From the NCBI RefSeq assembly GCF_009765875.1, contig NZ_LMUP01000002.1, positions 62,001 to 126,000 of the forward strand: DNA of 64,000 bases, in the 5' to 3' direction. Below the pieces are notes generated by a model, which was not told the DNA's origin, searched no databases, and saw nothing but the letters and a program-made list of their open reading frames with translations. The DNA is from Pedobacter sp. L105 (GTDB taxonomy: Bacteria > Bacteroidota > Bacteroidia > Sphingobacteriales > Sphingobacteriaceae). The translations under genes and the position numbers were made by a program. Positions within the stretch are counted from its first letter, which is position 1; every line of letters begins with the position of its first letter. Of the stretch, positions 54,217 to 63,650 are shown in pieces.

Positions 54217-54250
54217 AAAGCCGCAAATGTATTGCACATCACGCGGCTTT
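54217..54250 (+). terminator. intrinsic terminator after the Crp-like gene
   Basis: AAAGCCGC (54217-54224) pairs with GCGGCTTT (54243-54250), with an inner ATGT/ACAT stem. An A-run lies before it. Confidence 0.7.
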
Positions 54251-54396
54251 GATATAAAAAATATTACAGTTTTACATTATCAAATACGAAATGGTAACGC
54301 CCCAACCACCAGGTTACGCCCACAGGCTTCGTTAATTCGATCAATGTTCATCACTTCAACATCCGGCTAATGTTATGGCTGCCTACAGCAACTGAC

Positions 54397-55098
54397 CTAA
54401 TTTTTGCTTTTTAATAATTCAATTAGTTTTTCTGCCGCAGCAGCAGATGAACCCGGGTTCTGGCCAGTGATCAGGTTGCCGTCTTGCAGTACATGACTTT
54501 GCCAGTCAGCCGCCTTACTATAAATTCCTCCTTGTATTTTCAACTCATTTTCTAACAAAAAGGGAACTACATCAGTTAACTGAACTGCTTCTTCTTCTGT
54601 ATTGGAAAATCCCGTTACCTCTTTATTTTTAACCACCGGTTCGCCTTTTGGAGTTTTGGCATACAGCAATGCCGATGACGCGTGACATACCGTAGCTACA
54701 GGTTTACCCTCCACCAGGAATTTTTCAATTAAAGCAATAGAGCGTTTATCATAGGTTAGATCCCATAACGGTCCGTGACCACCAGGATAAAAGATGGCGT
54801 CATAGTCTTCTTCTTTCACTACATCCAGCGGAAGGGTATGTGCTAATATTTCATGCAGGCTTTTATCTGCATCAAAACGTTTAGTCTGTTCAGTTTGAAA
54901 ATCAGGCATTTGACTTTTAGGGTCTATTGGAGGTTTGCCACCATTAGGTGATGCAAGGGAGATCTCGATGCCAGCGTCAGAAAGTGCATAATATGGAGCT
55001 GCAAATTCTTCCGACCAAAAGCCTGTTTTTTCTCCGGTATCACCTAATTCGTCGTGAGAAGTAAGTACAATGAGTACCTTAAACTTGGAATTTTCCAT
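54397..55098 (-). CDS. DJ-1/PfpI-family (type 1 glutamine amidotransferase-like) protein
   Basis: 233 aa. VLTSHDELGDTGEKTGFWSEEFAAPYY at the start and YPGGHGPLWDL...VATVCHASSALL give the Hsp31/HchA-type layout: catalytic Cys138-His139 and Glu30/31. These proteins act as glyoxalase III or deglycase-like enzymes, or protein chaperones. The 198-bp divergent spacer faces a GlxA-type regulator. Confidence 0.92.
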   Translation of the reverse strand: MENSKFKVLIVLTSHDELGDTGEKTGFWSEEFAAPYYALSDAGIEISLASPNGGKPPIDPKSQMPDFQTEQTKRFDADKSLHEILAHTLPLDVVKEEDYDAIFYPGGHGPLWDLTYDKRSIALIEKFLVEGKPVATVCHASSALLYAKTPKGEPVVKNKEVTGFSNTEEEAVQLTDVVPFLLENELKIQGGIYSKAADWQSHVLQDGNLITGQNPGSSAAAAEKLIELLKSKN

Positions 55099-55296
55099 TG
55101 TTTTTCTATTTAATTATTCGTGTTAAAAAAAGATCCTCTGTTTGATTTCATTACAAATTTGCAGCTAATGAAGAAGAAATGTGGGTGACCTACATCACAT
55201 TTAAAACAGGCAGGTGATAATGTGATAAAGATCATATTTTATCTACACCAGAATTTTGAGCTGATAAATTAGTATTGTTTAATACATTTATATATT

Positions 55297-56226
55297 ATGG
55301 CAAATCGTGTTCTTTTTTACATCAATCAGGAGGTGAATTTGTTAGATCTGGCCGGTGCCGGCCAGGTTTTTCATGAAGCCAACCTATTGGGCTGCAACTA
55401 TGAATTGGTTTATATCGGCCCCATGCCTGCCATTAAAAGTTCTACCGGTTTAGGAATCAATCTGATCATGGATTTCAGCCAGATAATGCCTGAAAAAAGC
55501 GATATTATCATGATTCCGGGATTTCAAACCAAACAAGCATTTGTGAACGACTATAGTAAGTTCTTTTCCTGGCTGCATCTGGCAAATAAAGAACAGGCAA
55601 CTATTTGTTCTATCTGCACCGGTGCTTTTTTACTAGCGAAATCGGGATTGTTAGATGATAAAAAATGCACTACACACTGGGACTGTACAGAGCGTTTGCA
55701 AAATGAATTTCCCAGATTAAGGGTAGTAGAAAATCAGCTTTACGTAATTGATGGCAATATTTACTCCAGTGCCGGTGTAGTTTCGGGTATTGATCTCGCT
55801 TTGCATTTATTGGAAAAAGAACACGGCATTATTATAGCGACTACAGTAGCCAGGGAATTAGTAGTATATATGCGGCGCGACGGCTCCTCGGCGCAGGAAA
55901 GTGCCTATTTACAATTGAGAAATCATTCGGAAAACATAATCCATCTGGTGCAGGACAGAATAGCGAATTACCTGGATAAGCCATTGTCCCTGGATATCCT
56001 GGCCATAGAAGCCAATTGCAGTAAAAGAAATCTGACCCGTTTATTTAAACAGCATACCGGTTTAACCATCAGCAGTTATATCACCAAACTGAGAGTTGAA
56101 AAAGCTAAACAGCTTTTATCAAAGAGTGATTATAAGTTTGATTATATAGCCCGCATTTGCGGATTAAAAGCAAAACAATTGAGAAATATCATGGCCTCAC
56201 ATCCGGGCACCGGATTAACCGTTTAA
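55297..56226 (+). CDS. GlxA-type AraC regulator with DJ-1/PfpI-like sensor domain
   Basis: 309 aa. N-terminal ~190 residues form a DJ-1/PfpI-like domain (VLFYINQEVNLLDLAGAGQVF; ICTGAFLLAKSGLLDDKKCTTHWD, with the nucleophile-position Cys in SICTGA). C-terminal AraC HTH pair at ~215-305 (LDILAIEANCSKRNLTRLFKQHTGLTISSYITKLRVEKAKQLL; FDYIARICGLKAKQLRNIM). It likely controls the divergent DJ-1 gene and/or the hydrolase downstream. Confidence 0.92.
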   Translation: MANRVLFYINQEVNLLDLAGAGQVFHEANLLGCNYELVYIGPMPAIKSSTGLGINLIMDFSQIMPEKSDIIMIPGFQTKQAFVNDYSKFFSWLHLANKEQATICSICTGAFLLAKSGLLDDKKCTTHWDCTERLQNEFPRLRVVENQLYVIDGNIYSSAGVVSGIDLALHLLEKEHGIIIATTVARELVVYMRRDGSSAQESAYLQLRNHSENIIHLVQDRIANYLDKPLSLDILAIEANCSKRNLTRLFKQHTGLTISSYITKLRVEKAKQLLSKSDYKFDYIARICGLKAKQLRNIMASHPGTGLTV

Positions 56227-56381
56227 CCTGACCGCCCGATTTTACCCTATTTTGTCCTTCGGACGATTGTCAAAGCATGTATCATTGTAACATAAAAAAT
56301 AAGGTAAAGATCATGAAGTCAAAACGAAAGTTTTTCATAGTCAGAAAAGCCATTAAAACAACATAGCTAAAAATTAAAAAG

Positions 56382-56954
56382 ATGAGCCTTACAAAAGAAG
56401 ATTTGCCCGCATTGATCCTGATAGATATTCAAAAAGCATTTGATGATGAAGAATATTGGGGAGGAACCAGAAACAATCCAGAAGCGGAAGAAAATGCACG
56501 GAAATTACTGGACTATTGGAGAGCTAACCAATTGCCATTATTTCATATACAGCATATCTCGGTTAATCCGGATGCAAAACATGGCATAAACAGTCCCGGT
56601 CACGAATTCAAAGATCTCGTTAAACCCTTACCCGGAGAAATCATCATACAAAAATCTGTGAACAGTTCTTTTATAGGAACCAATTTAAAGGAGCAGCTTG
56701 ATGATAAAGGAATCCGTAACGTTGTCATCGCAGGTTTAACTACAGATCATTGCGTATCTACCACTACAAGGATGGCCGGGAATTATGGATATGAAACCTA
56801 TATCGTAGCAGATGCAACGGCCACCTTCGGAAAAAAGGGAATCCACGGGGAATATTATAATGGAGAAACAATGCATCTAACAGCATTGGCACAATTAAAC
56901 GAAGAATTCGCCACTGTTGTTTACACGCAGGCACTGATCCACTCAATGAAATAA
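56382..56954 (+). CDS. isochorismatase-fold cysteine hydrolase
   Basis: 190 aa. Catalytic triad Asp15 (LILIDIQKAF), Lys91 (IIIQKSVNSSF) and Cys124 (GLTTDHCVSTTTR), the usual cysteine-hydrolase layout. Substrate unknown (amides such as nicotinamide-like molecules are typical). It lies 155 bp after the GlxA-type regulator. Confidence 0.93.
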   Translation: MSLTKEDLPALILIDIQKAFDDEEYWGGTRNNPEAEENARKLLDYWRANQLPLFHIQHISVNPDAKHGINSPGHEFKDLVKPLPGEIIIQKSVNSSFIGTNLKEQLDDKGIRNVVIAGLTTDHCVSTTTRMAGNYGYETYIVADATATFGKKGIHGEYYNGETMHLTALAQLNEEFATVVYTQALIHSMK

Positions 56955-57061
56955 GCGTATCATGTTGTTATTTGCTGAACGTGAATTCATATGATTTTAA
57001 CAATCCTCCTGACATAGGGCTGTCACCCAGCACCAGTAGTTTTGTGTAAATAAAAGATTTC

Positions 57062-57607
57062 ATGAAAAATAACGAAGCACAAAAAATCAAAACTGTACCT
57101 GAGAATTACACATCGGTAACGCCGTGGATCATATCTGCGTCATCAGCAAAACTCATCGAATTTTTGACATCTGCATTTGATGCCGAAGAAATTCCCAATA
57201 GCAGGATCACCAACGAAGAAGGAGTAATTATCCACGTAGTGGTGAAAATAGGAAATGCGATGGTCATGCTTTTTGATTCAAGAGAAGACTGGGCCCCTAC
57301 TCCGGCCTTTCTGAATTTGTATGTAGAAGATATCGAAAAAACTCACCAGAAATCAATACAATTAGGGGCTACATCAGTCACCAATATCACCACGCTTTAT
57401 TTCGGAGAAAAGGTTTGCAGAATACTGGACCCCTTTGGCAACCTGTGGTGGATAAATCAGCGCATTGAAGAGATTGATTTTACGAAACCTGAAGAAATAG
57501 GACAAAGGGCGTCTGCGCCGGAAGCAGTAAAGGCCATAACATATATTCAAACTTCACTGGACGAAGCCTTAAAAGCCCAAAAACGCTTTTTTGAAAATAA
57601 GGATTGA
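57062..57607 (+). CDS. VOC-superfamily (glyoxalase/bleomycin-resistance-like) protein
   Basis: 181 aa. Two beta-alpha-beta-beta-beta units: SAKLIEFLTSAFDAEEIPNSRITNEEGVIIHVVVKIGNAMVMLFDS and FLNLYVEDIEKTHQKSIQLGATSV...GEKVCRILDPFGNLWWINQRIEE. The PFGNLWWI motif is typical of PhnB-like members. A C-terminal helical extension follows (ALKAQKRFFENK). Confidence 0.9.
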   Translation: MKNNEAQKIKTVPENYTSVTPWIISASSAKLIEFLTSAFDAEEIPNSRITNEEGVIIHVVVKIGNAMVMLFDSREDWAPTPAFLNLYVEDIEKTHQKSIQLGATSVTNITTLYFGEKVCRILDPFGNLWWINQRIEEIDFTKPEEIGQRASAPEAVKAITYIQTSLDEALKAQKRFFENKD

Positions 57608-57952
57608 TGGGAGAAATAAAAGAGCGGGTAACCGACCGCTCTTTTTAATTATACCTAAACTAAGACCTGCTCATCTTTGCAGCAGATAATTGATATTTCT
57701 CCCAATTGTTTTTATCTCCCCCTAATAACAATCGCGAATTTTCACCGCAACCACTATAAACATGTGACTTAAAATACCTCTTTTTTACGGTATGTAAATG
57801 CCAGTAAAATGAGGTATTGAAACTATAGGCGATGATTATCCAGTGCTTTTTGAAAATAATAAAAAAAAGTCACGTATTTCCTGTAACATTATTCCAGTCT
57901 TTACGATTAGAAAGTAAAGAAACAAATAATAGTAGATGATGGGCTCTCGCAA
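57608..57952. other. intergenic region with terminator and sigma-gene promoter
   Basis: About 345 bp. Apart from the terminator at 57621 there is no gene; the sigma-operon promoter must lie here. Confidence 0.45.
57621..57646 (+). terminator. intrinsic terminator after VOC gene
   Basis: AGAGCGG (57621-57627) and CCGCTCT (57636-57642) with a T-run to 57646. Confidence 0.88.
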
Positions 57953-58498
57953 ATGATCCAACAGGAAGAATTAATAACGATGTGCAAGCGTGGCGACCCT
58001 GCGGCCTATACCGGGCTGTATGATCAGCATGCGGCAGCTGTTTATAGTTCCATCCTACGGTTAATTGAACATACAGCCGAAGCGGAAGATATTTTGCAGG
58101 AAAGTTTTGTGGCGGCATTTCAAAGCATTGAAAAGTATAAAAACAATGGAACGTTCAGGGCCTGGGTGAGAAGAATCGCAATCAACAAATCTATAGACCA
58201 GATCAGGAAAAGAAAACTGCGGTTTGTAGAACTGGAAGCTGATAGGATTTTAGAAGACGATGAAGAAAAGATCGATGAGGTAGCCTTTGAATATACGATG
58301 GATGCAGTAAACGAAGCAATTATGGCTTTACCTGATGGCTACCGAACGATATTCAACTTGTTTGCCATTGAAAATATATCCCATTTGGAAATAGCGGAAA
58401 TGCTGGGCCTAGAATATACAACGGTAAGAACCCAGTACCACCGTGCAAAATTAAAAATATTAAATACCCTTAAACAAGGAGGTTATCATGGAAGATGA
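57953..58498 (+). CDS. ECF RNA polymerase sigma factor
   Basis: 181 aa. Sigma2: YTGLYDQHAAAVYSSILRLIEHTAEAEDILQESFVAAFQSIEKYKNNGTFRAWVRRIAINKSIDQIRK. Sigma4: LPDGYRTIFNLFAIENISHLEIAEMLGLEYTTVRTQYHRAKLKIL. It overlaps by 11 bp the HEAT-repeat membrane gene, which sits where an anti-sigma factor is expected. The pair likely responds to an envelope signal and drives the DUF4097 genes. Confidence 0.93.
   Translation: MIQQEELITMCKRGDPAAYTGLYDQHAAAVYSSILRLIEHTAEAEDILQESFVAAFQSIEKYKNNGTFRAWVRRIAINKSIDQIRKRKLRFVELEADRILEDDEEKIDEVAFEYTMDAVNEAIMALPDGYRTIFNLFAIENISHLEIAEMLGLEYTTVRTQYHRAKLKILNTLKQGGYHGR
58476..58482 (+). promoter_or_regulatory. strong Shine-Dalgarno site for the HEAT-repeat gene
   Basis: AAGGAGG lies 5 nt before the ATG at 58488, inside the end of the sigma gene. 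Such a site is unusual in Bacteroidota and fixes the start, allowing re-initiation after the sigma factor. Confidence 0.7.
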
Positions 58499-59303
58499 TT
58501 TAGAGAAATTTATACAGCATAACAGGGATGCGTTTGACCATAAAACGCCGCCACCTGTGGTATTGAACCGCATACTGGAACAGATGAAGCCAAACGTTGA
58601 GAAAAAGCCGGCCGGCATACTGATCTCGTTCCAAATGATCCGATGGGCTGTGGCATGCCTGATCCTTGTCGCCTGCGGTATTACATTTCTCACTTTGCAT
58701 AACAAACCGGACAATACAGTCCTGGTGAGTACAAAAGCACCTATCCGCCAGCGGGAAAACCCAACTGAAAATTCCGTGCAAAAACCAGAAGTTACTGCGA
58801 CTTCCCCAACCAAACCGGTGCAAAAAAGCATTGACGCTATTGAACAGGACCTGGCTACACGAAAACAGGCGCTGGTTGCTAAATTAAAAGCACAAAATTC
58901 AACATCAAAAAAATTAGTCGTGTTTGAAGGATTACACAACATGGAGTCTTCAGCCAGCCGGATTACTGCTACGGAAGCAGTTAGACAACTCAAAAACCAG
59001 GGCAATGATGTGGTAGACGCACTGGTGCAAACCTTAAACAGTGATCCTAATGCCAATGTCAGACTGGCAGCACTTGATGGCCTGACCCGGTTTTACCAGG
59101 ACAATTATGTGAGACAGCAACTGATTGCCTCTCTAAAAAAACAGCACGACCCGATGGTACAGATCACGATGATCAATCTGCTCACACGAATGCAGGAATC
59201 GGGTATCCTGACAGAATTGGAAAAAATAGTTAATGATCAGAATACCCAGAAAGCAGTTAAGGATTGTGCTTATTCCGGCATCCTCCAGCTTCAATCTTCT
59301 TAA
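58488..59303 (+). CDS. membrane-anchored HEAT-repeat protein, anti-sigma-like position
   Basis: 271 aa. A cytosolic N-terminus (residues 1-50: DDLEKFIQHNRDAFDHKTPPPVVLNRILEQM, resembling anti-sigma N-termini), one TM helix (~51-71, IRWAVACLILVACGITFLTL), a Pro/Thr-rich linker, and C-terminal HEAT-type repeats (DVVDALVQTLNSDPNANVRLAALDGLTRFYQDNYVRQQLIASLKKQHDPMVQITMINLLTRM). It likely holds the sigma factor and senses something in the periplasm; this is inferred from order and topology. Confidence 0.8.
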   Translation: MEDDLEKFIQHNRDAFDHKTPPPVVLNRILEQMKPNVEKKPAGILISFQMIRWAVACLILVACGITFLTLHNKPDNTVLVSTKAPIRQRENPTENSVQKPEVTATSPTKPVQKSIDAIEQDLATRKQALVAKLKAQNSTSKKLVVFEGLHNMESSASRITATEAVRQLKNQGNDVVDALVQTLNSDPNANVRLAALDGLTRFYQDNYVRQQLIASLKKQHDPMVQITMINLLTRMQESGILTELEKIVNDQNTQKAVKDCAYSGILQLQSS

Positions 59304-59393
59304 AAAATTAAAACACAGCAGTTGCGCTAACCGGTCATGCATGACGGAAAGCCGCATAACTGCACAAATAAGCTCACCTCTAAATCAATTAAA

Positions 59394-60164
59394 ATGAAAA
59401 AGTATATATCTATAATTTTACTAAGTCTGTCGGTAATCAGCTTTGCCCATGCGCAGGAATACAAGGTTAAGAAAAGCAGTGGAAAAGTACTGCTTAACCT
59501 CCCTTCGGTAACTGTAGAGGGCTATAACGGAAATGAAATCATCTTTAGCACCACTAAAAAAGAGATAGAAACAGATCCCCGCGCCAAAGGTCTAAGGGCC
59601 ATTGACGGCTCTGGCCACACAGATAACACTGGCCTGGGTATAAGTGTTGAAGAAAATGGCTCTACCCTGGAAGTTAATCAGGTTGGTTATGCAAATGAGG
59701 CCATTAAAATATTGGTTCCCAAAAATGTTATCCTTTCTTTGGTATGCCATAAGCTGGCCAATGCAGGGAATATCATATTCAGAAACCTGGAAAATGAAAT
59801 TGAAATTTCAACGGATTATAACAAGATAGAGCTCGTAAACATAACCGGTCCGGTTAGCGTGAGGGCACTTTACGGATCAGTTGATGCCACTTTCAGCGAA
59901 CATCTCAAAGGGCCTGTTTCTATTGCATCTATCTATTCTACAGTGGATGTCACCATTCCGCCAACTACCAGGGCCAATGTTAAACTCAGCAGTTCACATG
60001 GTGAAATAATGGCCTCATCGGGGCTCAAAATTGTACTCGAAAAAAATGGCTCCGGTGATATGATCAGCTACGGGAATGTAGTTAATGGTAAAATCAACGG
60101 CGGTGGTGCAGACTTTAAATTGAGCTCCGAATACAGCAAAATTTACCTGCGGGAAACTAAATAA
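59394..60164 (+). CDS. exported DUF4097-like beta-helix protein
   Basis: 256 aa from the ATG at 59394. Signal peptide (KKYISIILLSLSVISFAHAQ) then regularly spaced beta strands (ENEIEISTDYNKIELVNITGPVSVRALYGSVDATFSEHLKGPVSIASIYSTVDVTIPP...KLSSSHGEIMASSGL), the DUF4097-type adhesin-like beta-helix. It ends SSEYSKIYLRETK. It is a probable target of the upstream sigma/anti-sigma pair. Its sister is the next gene. Confidence 0.85.
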   Translation: MKKYISIILLSLSVISFAHAQEYKVKKSSGKVLLNLPSVTVEGYNGNEIIFSTTKKEIETDPRAKGLRAIDGSGHTDNTGLGISVEENGSTLEVNQVGYANEAIKILVPKNVILSLVCHKLANAGNIIFRNLENEIEISTDYNKIELVNITGPVSVRALYGSVDATFSEHLKGPVSIASIYSTVDVTIPPTTRANVKLSSSHGEIMASSGLKIVLEKNGSGDMISYGNVVNGKINGGGADFKLSSEYSKIYLRETK

Positions 60165-60212
60165 GCCACACCAGCAAAAAAAATAATCAACTCATTTATT
60201 TAAACTTTTGAT

Positions 60213-60932
60213 ATGAAAAATTTCCTCGTAGGCATTTGCTGTGCCTTAACATTCAGCGCACACGCCCAAACTATTTTAACAAAGTCTTATCCTTTACAAC
60301 CTGGTCAGCAGGTTAAGCTTAATTTTGATTATCCGGGTGTCAAAATCAGTACCTGGGCAAAAGCCGAAGTGTCTGTTATTGCACATGTGAAGATCAATGA
60401 CGGCGAGAATGACAATGCGTTTACGCTTGACGGACAAGTTATAAACGGGATACTGGTAATTAGTGACCACATTAAAGATATGGATAAGTTACCGCACCGG
60501 TATACCATCGTCCGCAACGGGAAAAAGACGGTCTTCAAATCAAAAGAGGAGTTTCTGGAAGACAGAAAAAAGGGTGGTGCAGAAAAATCATATTCAGAGG
60601 GTTCGGATATGGAAATTACGGTAGAAGTTAAAGTACCGGAGCGTTCCATAACAAGTATTAAATCTATTTATGGCTTAGTTGAAATGAACGGTTTCAATGC
60701 ACCGGTTACGATTGATGCAACCTATGGCGGGATAGATGCTTCAATACCAACCGACCGTACCGGAAAATTACAGGCAACCACCAATTATGGACAGATCCTC
60801 ACCAACCTTAACCTAAAGGTGACCGACCATACCGACCGTGATTTTTTTCACTCTATAACTGCTGAGCCAGGAAAAGGCCCTGCTTATAATTTTACCTCCA
60901 CTTACGGCAAAATTTACCTTCGAAAATTATAA
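60213..60932 (+). CDS. second exported DUF4097-like protein
   Basis: 239 aa. Signal peptide (KNFLVGICCALTFSAHAQ) then DUF4097-like strands (SITSIKSIYGLVEMNGFNAPVTIDATYGGIDASIP...LQATTNYGQILTNLNL), ending FTSTYGKIYLRKL, very close to the ending of its neighbour. A tandem duplication is likely. Confidence 0.85.
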   Translation: MKNFLVGICCALTFSAHAQTILTKSYPLQPGQQVKLNFDYPGVKISTWAKAEVSVIAHVKINDGENDNAFTLDGQVINGILVISDHIKDMDKLPHRYTIVRNGKKTVFKSKEEFLEDRKKGGAEKSYSEGSDMEITVEVKVPERSITSIKSIYGLVEMNGFNAPVTIDATYGGIDASIPTDRTGKLQATTNYGQILTNLNLKVTDHTDRDFFHSITAEPGKGPAYNFTSTYGKIYLRKL

Positions 60933-60942
60933 AACCTATTTC

Positions 60943-60975
60943 AAACCTGATATCATCATTCATGGTATCAGGTTT
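60943..60975. terminator. bidirectional terminator
   Basis: Arms AAACCTGATATCAT (60943-60956) and ATGGTATCAGGTTT (60962-60975) pair with one G-T wobble, between the convergent DUF4097-like and TonB-receptor genes. Confidence 0.88.
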
Positions 60976-60991
60976 CATTACGCTGGCTACC

Positions 60992-63418
60992 CTACTGCCT
61001 CCCTCCAGAACTCACATCATCATTACTGATCTGCTTTTGACTTTTCTTAATCTCCCCGTTCAGCTTTCCAAACTTATAATTGAAACTGATATTAAAACTC
61101 CGGGAATAAATCTGATTGTAATTACTTTGCCTGAACTCATTTGTATTGCTATAAAAATCTACCTTTTTATACTTTCTGAAAGGCATATTCGCACCGAATG
61201 AAATTGTACCTTTTTTATTCAGGACCTCTTTGGAAGCACTGCCAGAATAAAAGAAAAAATCGTTATCCCTGCCCTGCAGCATCACATAACGGCTATCATA
61301 ACCAACATTTATACCTGCTGTATATCCTTTATCAAACTTGTAACTCGTATAAGTAAATGCATGTCCTTGAAATCCCTTGCTGTCATAGAGCTCTCCTAAA
61401 TACGTTCCGGTTAACCACACCCGCAGCAATTCAAGGTTTAGATTTACATTCAGCTTTTTAGTTAATGGATAATTGGCATTGATATCTGTTCCAAAGCGTT
61501 TACTCTTGCCTACGTTCGCGTAAGTGGTTGTCGTTACCGTATCAGGGCTTACATTCACCACACTCTCTATCGTATTGTTAGAATAAGCATAGTTTAACCC
61601 AACAGTTAAAGATCCCTTTTTAAACGTACTGTAATTTAGTTCAAAGGAATGACTGGTTACCGGAGTCAGATCAGGATTACCGGTAGTTACATACTTAGGA
61701 TTGGTTCTGTTAACAAAAGGATTTAGCTGATAGATGCCAGGGCGCTGTATACGGTCGGTAAACCCAAAAGTGATGTTATTGGTAGGGTTAAGTACACGCT
61801 GTACAGAAACGGAAGGAACAAAATTATTGTAATGCTGATCTAAAGGTTTATCCTCAAAATTAGCGTCAACAGTGGTATGCTCTACGCGAAGCCCTCCCTT
61901 CATTACCCAGTCTTTCAGTTTTAACTGGTAAGAATTATAAATGCTAAACACATCCTGATCATAATTCAGCACGTTTGTTTGTGTTGGATCGATCACATAG
62001 TTATCAGTGCCTGGCTGCTGGTTGTAATTTTCGAAATCACTGTAATTTTTCCTGATGATTCCCTTGGCACCGGCCTCAATGGTTAAAGACTTTAGTGGAT
62101 GAGTATAATCCAGCTGAATGGTATGCTCTTTACTGCCCGAATTATTGTATTGCTTGTAATTGCTGGCCACGGCATCAGGATAATTGTAATTCATATCCAT
62201 CAGATAAGCAGAAGCATTATTCTGCGTAGCAGATGAAAGGCTGTATTTATAAGAAAGCGTTAACAACTGTTCTCTATTACGCTTAAACCCGTGCTGGAAA
62301 TTCACTCCTATGTCCGTTCCCTTATATAAAGCCCGTTCATTATTCTGCAGTGAATAGAGTCTTGAAGGTGAGCTGTCTCCATTGAGTTCCGAAGACAATA
62401 GGTTGCCATCTGTAGTATTTTTACTGAAACTATGCATGTACGATCCTGTGATCAGATTTAGCGAATCGGCTTCATAACTTAATTCCGCATTGCCGTAACT
62501 ACTATTTCCACTACTTGTATTAGCTCCCTGCTGTGACAAAAAAGATGCTACCGGACTAATAATATCATTCTGGCTGCCATAACCAGTGGTACGTTTACCC
62601 CGAACATTGGTACCGATATAACCATTTAACCCAAACTTACCCTGTTTTACCGTTCCATTAACATTAATCCCAGGACCAAATACTGTATTATACCGTGTGT
62701 TCACCCCGCCGCTATAACCTTGTGCAATGTCCTTTTTGGTAATGATATTGATGATCCCTGCTAAACCTTCAGCATCATACTTGGCCGGAGGCGTGGTGAT
62801 CACCTCTATCCTTTCGATATTACTGGCTGGCATCGATTTAAATACATCGGACGGATTTTTAGCTACTAAAGACGACTCCCTGCCATTGATCAGGATCTTA
62901 TAATTACCGGTCCCTTTAAGTTTAATATTATCTGTGGCATCAACCGAAACCATGGGCACTTTACGCAGCATATCCAGTACTGTCAGTACTTTACTTTCAG
63001 CATCGCTTTGCACATCGTAACTGATACGGTCTACTTCCTGCCTGATAATAGGTTTGGTAGCAGATACAGTGACTTCGTTAAGCTGTTTGGAATTGGATTT
63101 AAGCCTGATGTTCCCCAGATTATGCTTAGTTAAAAGAATTGGCTGAATCGTTTTATTATCATAACCTACGGAAGCAATAACTAATTTAAACCCTTCTCCG
63201 GCTGGCAGGGCCAATTCAAATGAACCGTCATCTTTGGTCAGTGTACTTTTAAGCTGCTGACCAGTCTTGGCGTCCTGCAAGCTAATGGTAACATAACTTA
63301 CGGGCTGGCTTTTTAAGGAGTCGATGACAATACCTTTTATAACGTTTGATTGCTGGGCTTCTGCAGAATGGATATAGAGGGAGAACAGACACAAAAAGAG
63401 AAGTAACACTTTCTTCAT
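60992..63418 (-). CDS. TonB-dependent receptor, outer-membrane beta-barrel family
   Basis: 808 aa. Signal peptide (MKKVLLLFLCLFSLYIHSAEAQ), N-terminal carboxypeptidase-like domain (VIKGIVIDSLKSQPVSYVTISLQDAKTGQQ..), a plug (EVTVSATKPIIRQEVDRISYDV, then VLDMLRKVPMVSVD...IERIEVITTPPAKYDAEGLAGIINIITKK), and a barrel of the outer-membrane-beta-barrel-3 type. There is no SusD partner. Ligand unknown. No terminal Phe (the last barrel-like residues are NISFNYKFG followed by a polar tail). Confidence 0.93.
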   Translation of the reverse strand: MKKVLLLFLCLFSLYIHSAEAQQSNVIKGIVIDSLKSQPVSYVTISLQDAKTGQQLKSTLTKDDGSFELALPAGEGFKLVIASVGYDNKTIQPILLTKHNLGNIRLKSNSKQLNEVTVSATKPIIRQEVDRISYDVQSDAESKVLTVLDMLRKVPMVSVDATDNIKLKGTGNYKILINGRESSLVAKNPSDVFKSMPASNIERIEVITTPPAKYDAEGLAGIINIITKKDIAQGYSGGVNTRYNTVFGPGINVNGTVKQGKFGLNGYIGTNVRGKRTTGYGSQNDIISPVASFLSQQGANTSSGNSSYGNAELSYEADSLNLITGSYMHSFSKNTTDGNLLSSELNGDSSPSRLYSLQNNERALYKGTDIGVNFQHGFKRNREQLLTLSYKYSLSSATQNNASAYLMDMNYNYPDAVASNYKQYNNSGSKEHTIQLDYTHPLKSLTIEAGAKGIIRKNYSDFENYNQQPGTDNYVIDPTQTNVLNYDQDVFSIYNSYQLKLKDWVMKGGLRVEHTTVDANFEDKPLDQHYNNFVPSVSVQRVLNPTNNITFGFTDRIQRPGIYQLNPFVNRTNPKYVTTGNPDLTPVTSHSFELNYSTFKKGSLTVGLNYAYSNNTIESVVNVSPDTVTTTTYANVGKSKRFGTDINANYPLTKKLNVNLNLELLRVWLTGTYLGELYDSKGFQGHAFTYTSYKFDKGYTAGINVGYDSRYVMLQGRDNDFFFYSGSASKEVLNKKGTISFGANMPFRKYKKVDFYSNTNEFRQSNYNQIYSRSFNISFNYKFGKLNGEIKKSQKQISNDDVSSGGRQ

Positions 63419-63650
63419 AAATAGGGCGATTAATCCCTATTTAGAGAAATAGCTTACAATAATGTTACAGTTGATTTAAAATAAAAATTATTTTTTGCAC
63501 TTTACGGTAAAAATCTGATCCAAAATCAATTCCAAAATCTTAATAATTGATATGAATTATTACAATCACTTTTTCCCTGTAAATAAGAACAGCAAAGTAT
63601 TTTTACATTAAACAACTACAAGCAGATAAAAATTAAATCATCATAGCATT

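Noticed and set aside
54264..54346. Possible remnant of a gene end on the minus strand (LIELTKPVGVTWWLGRYHFV...)
   Set aside because: Only ~26 codons are open, stops lie just upstream, and no family can be named; too short to support.
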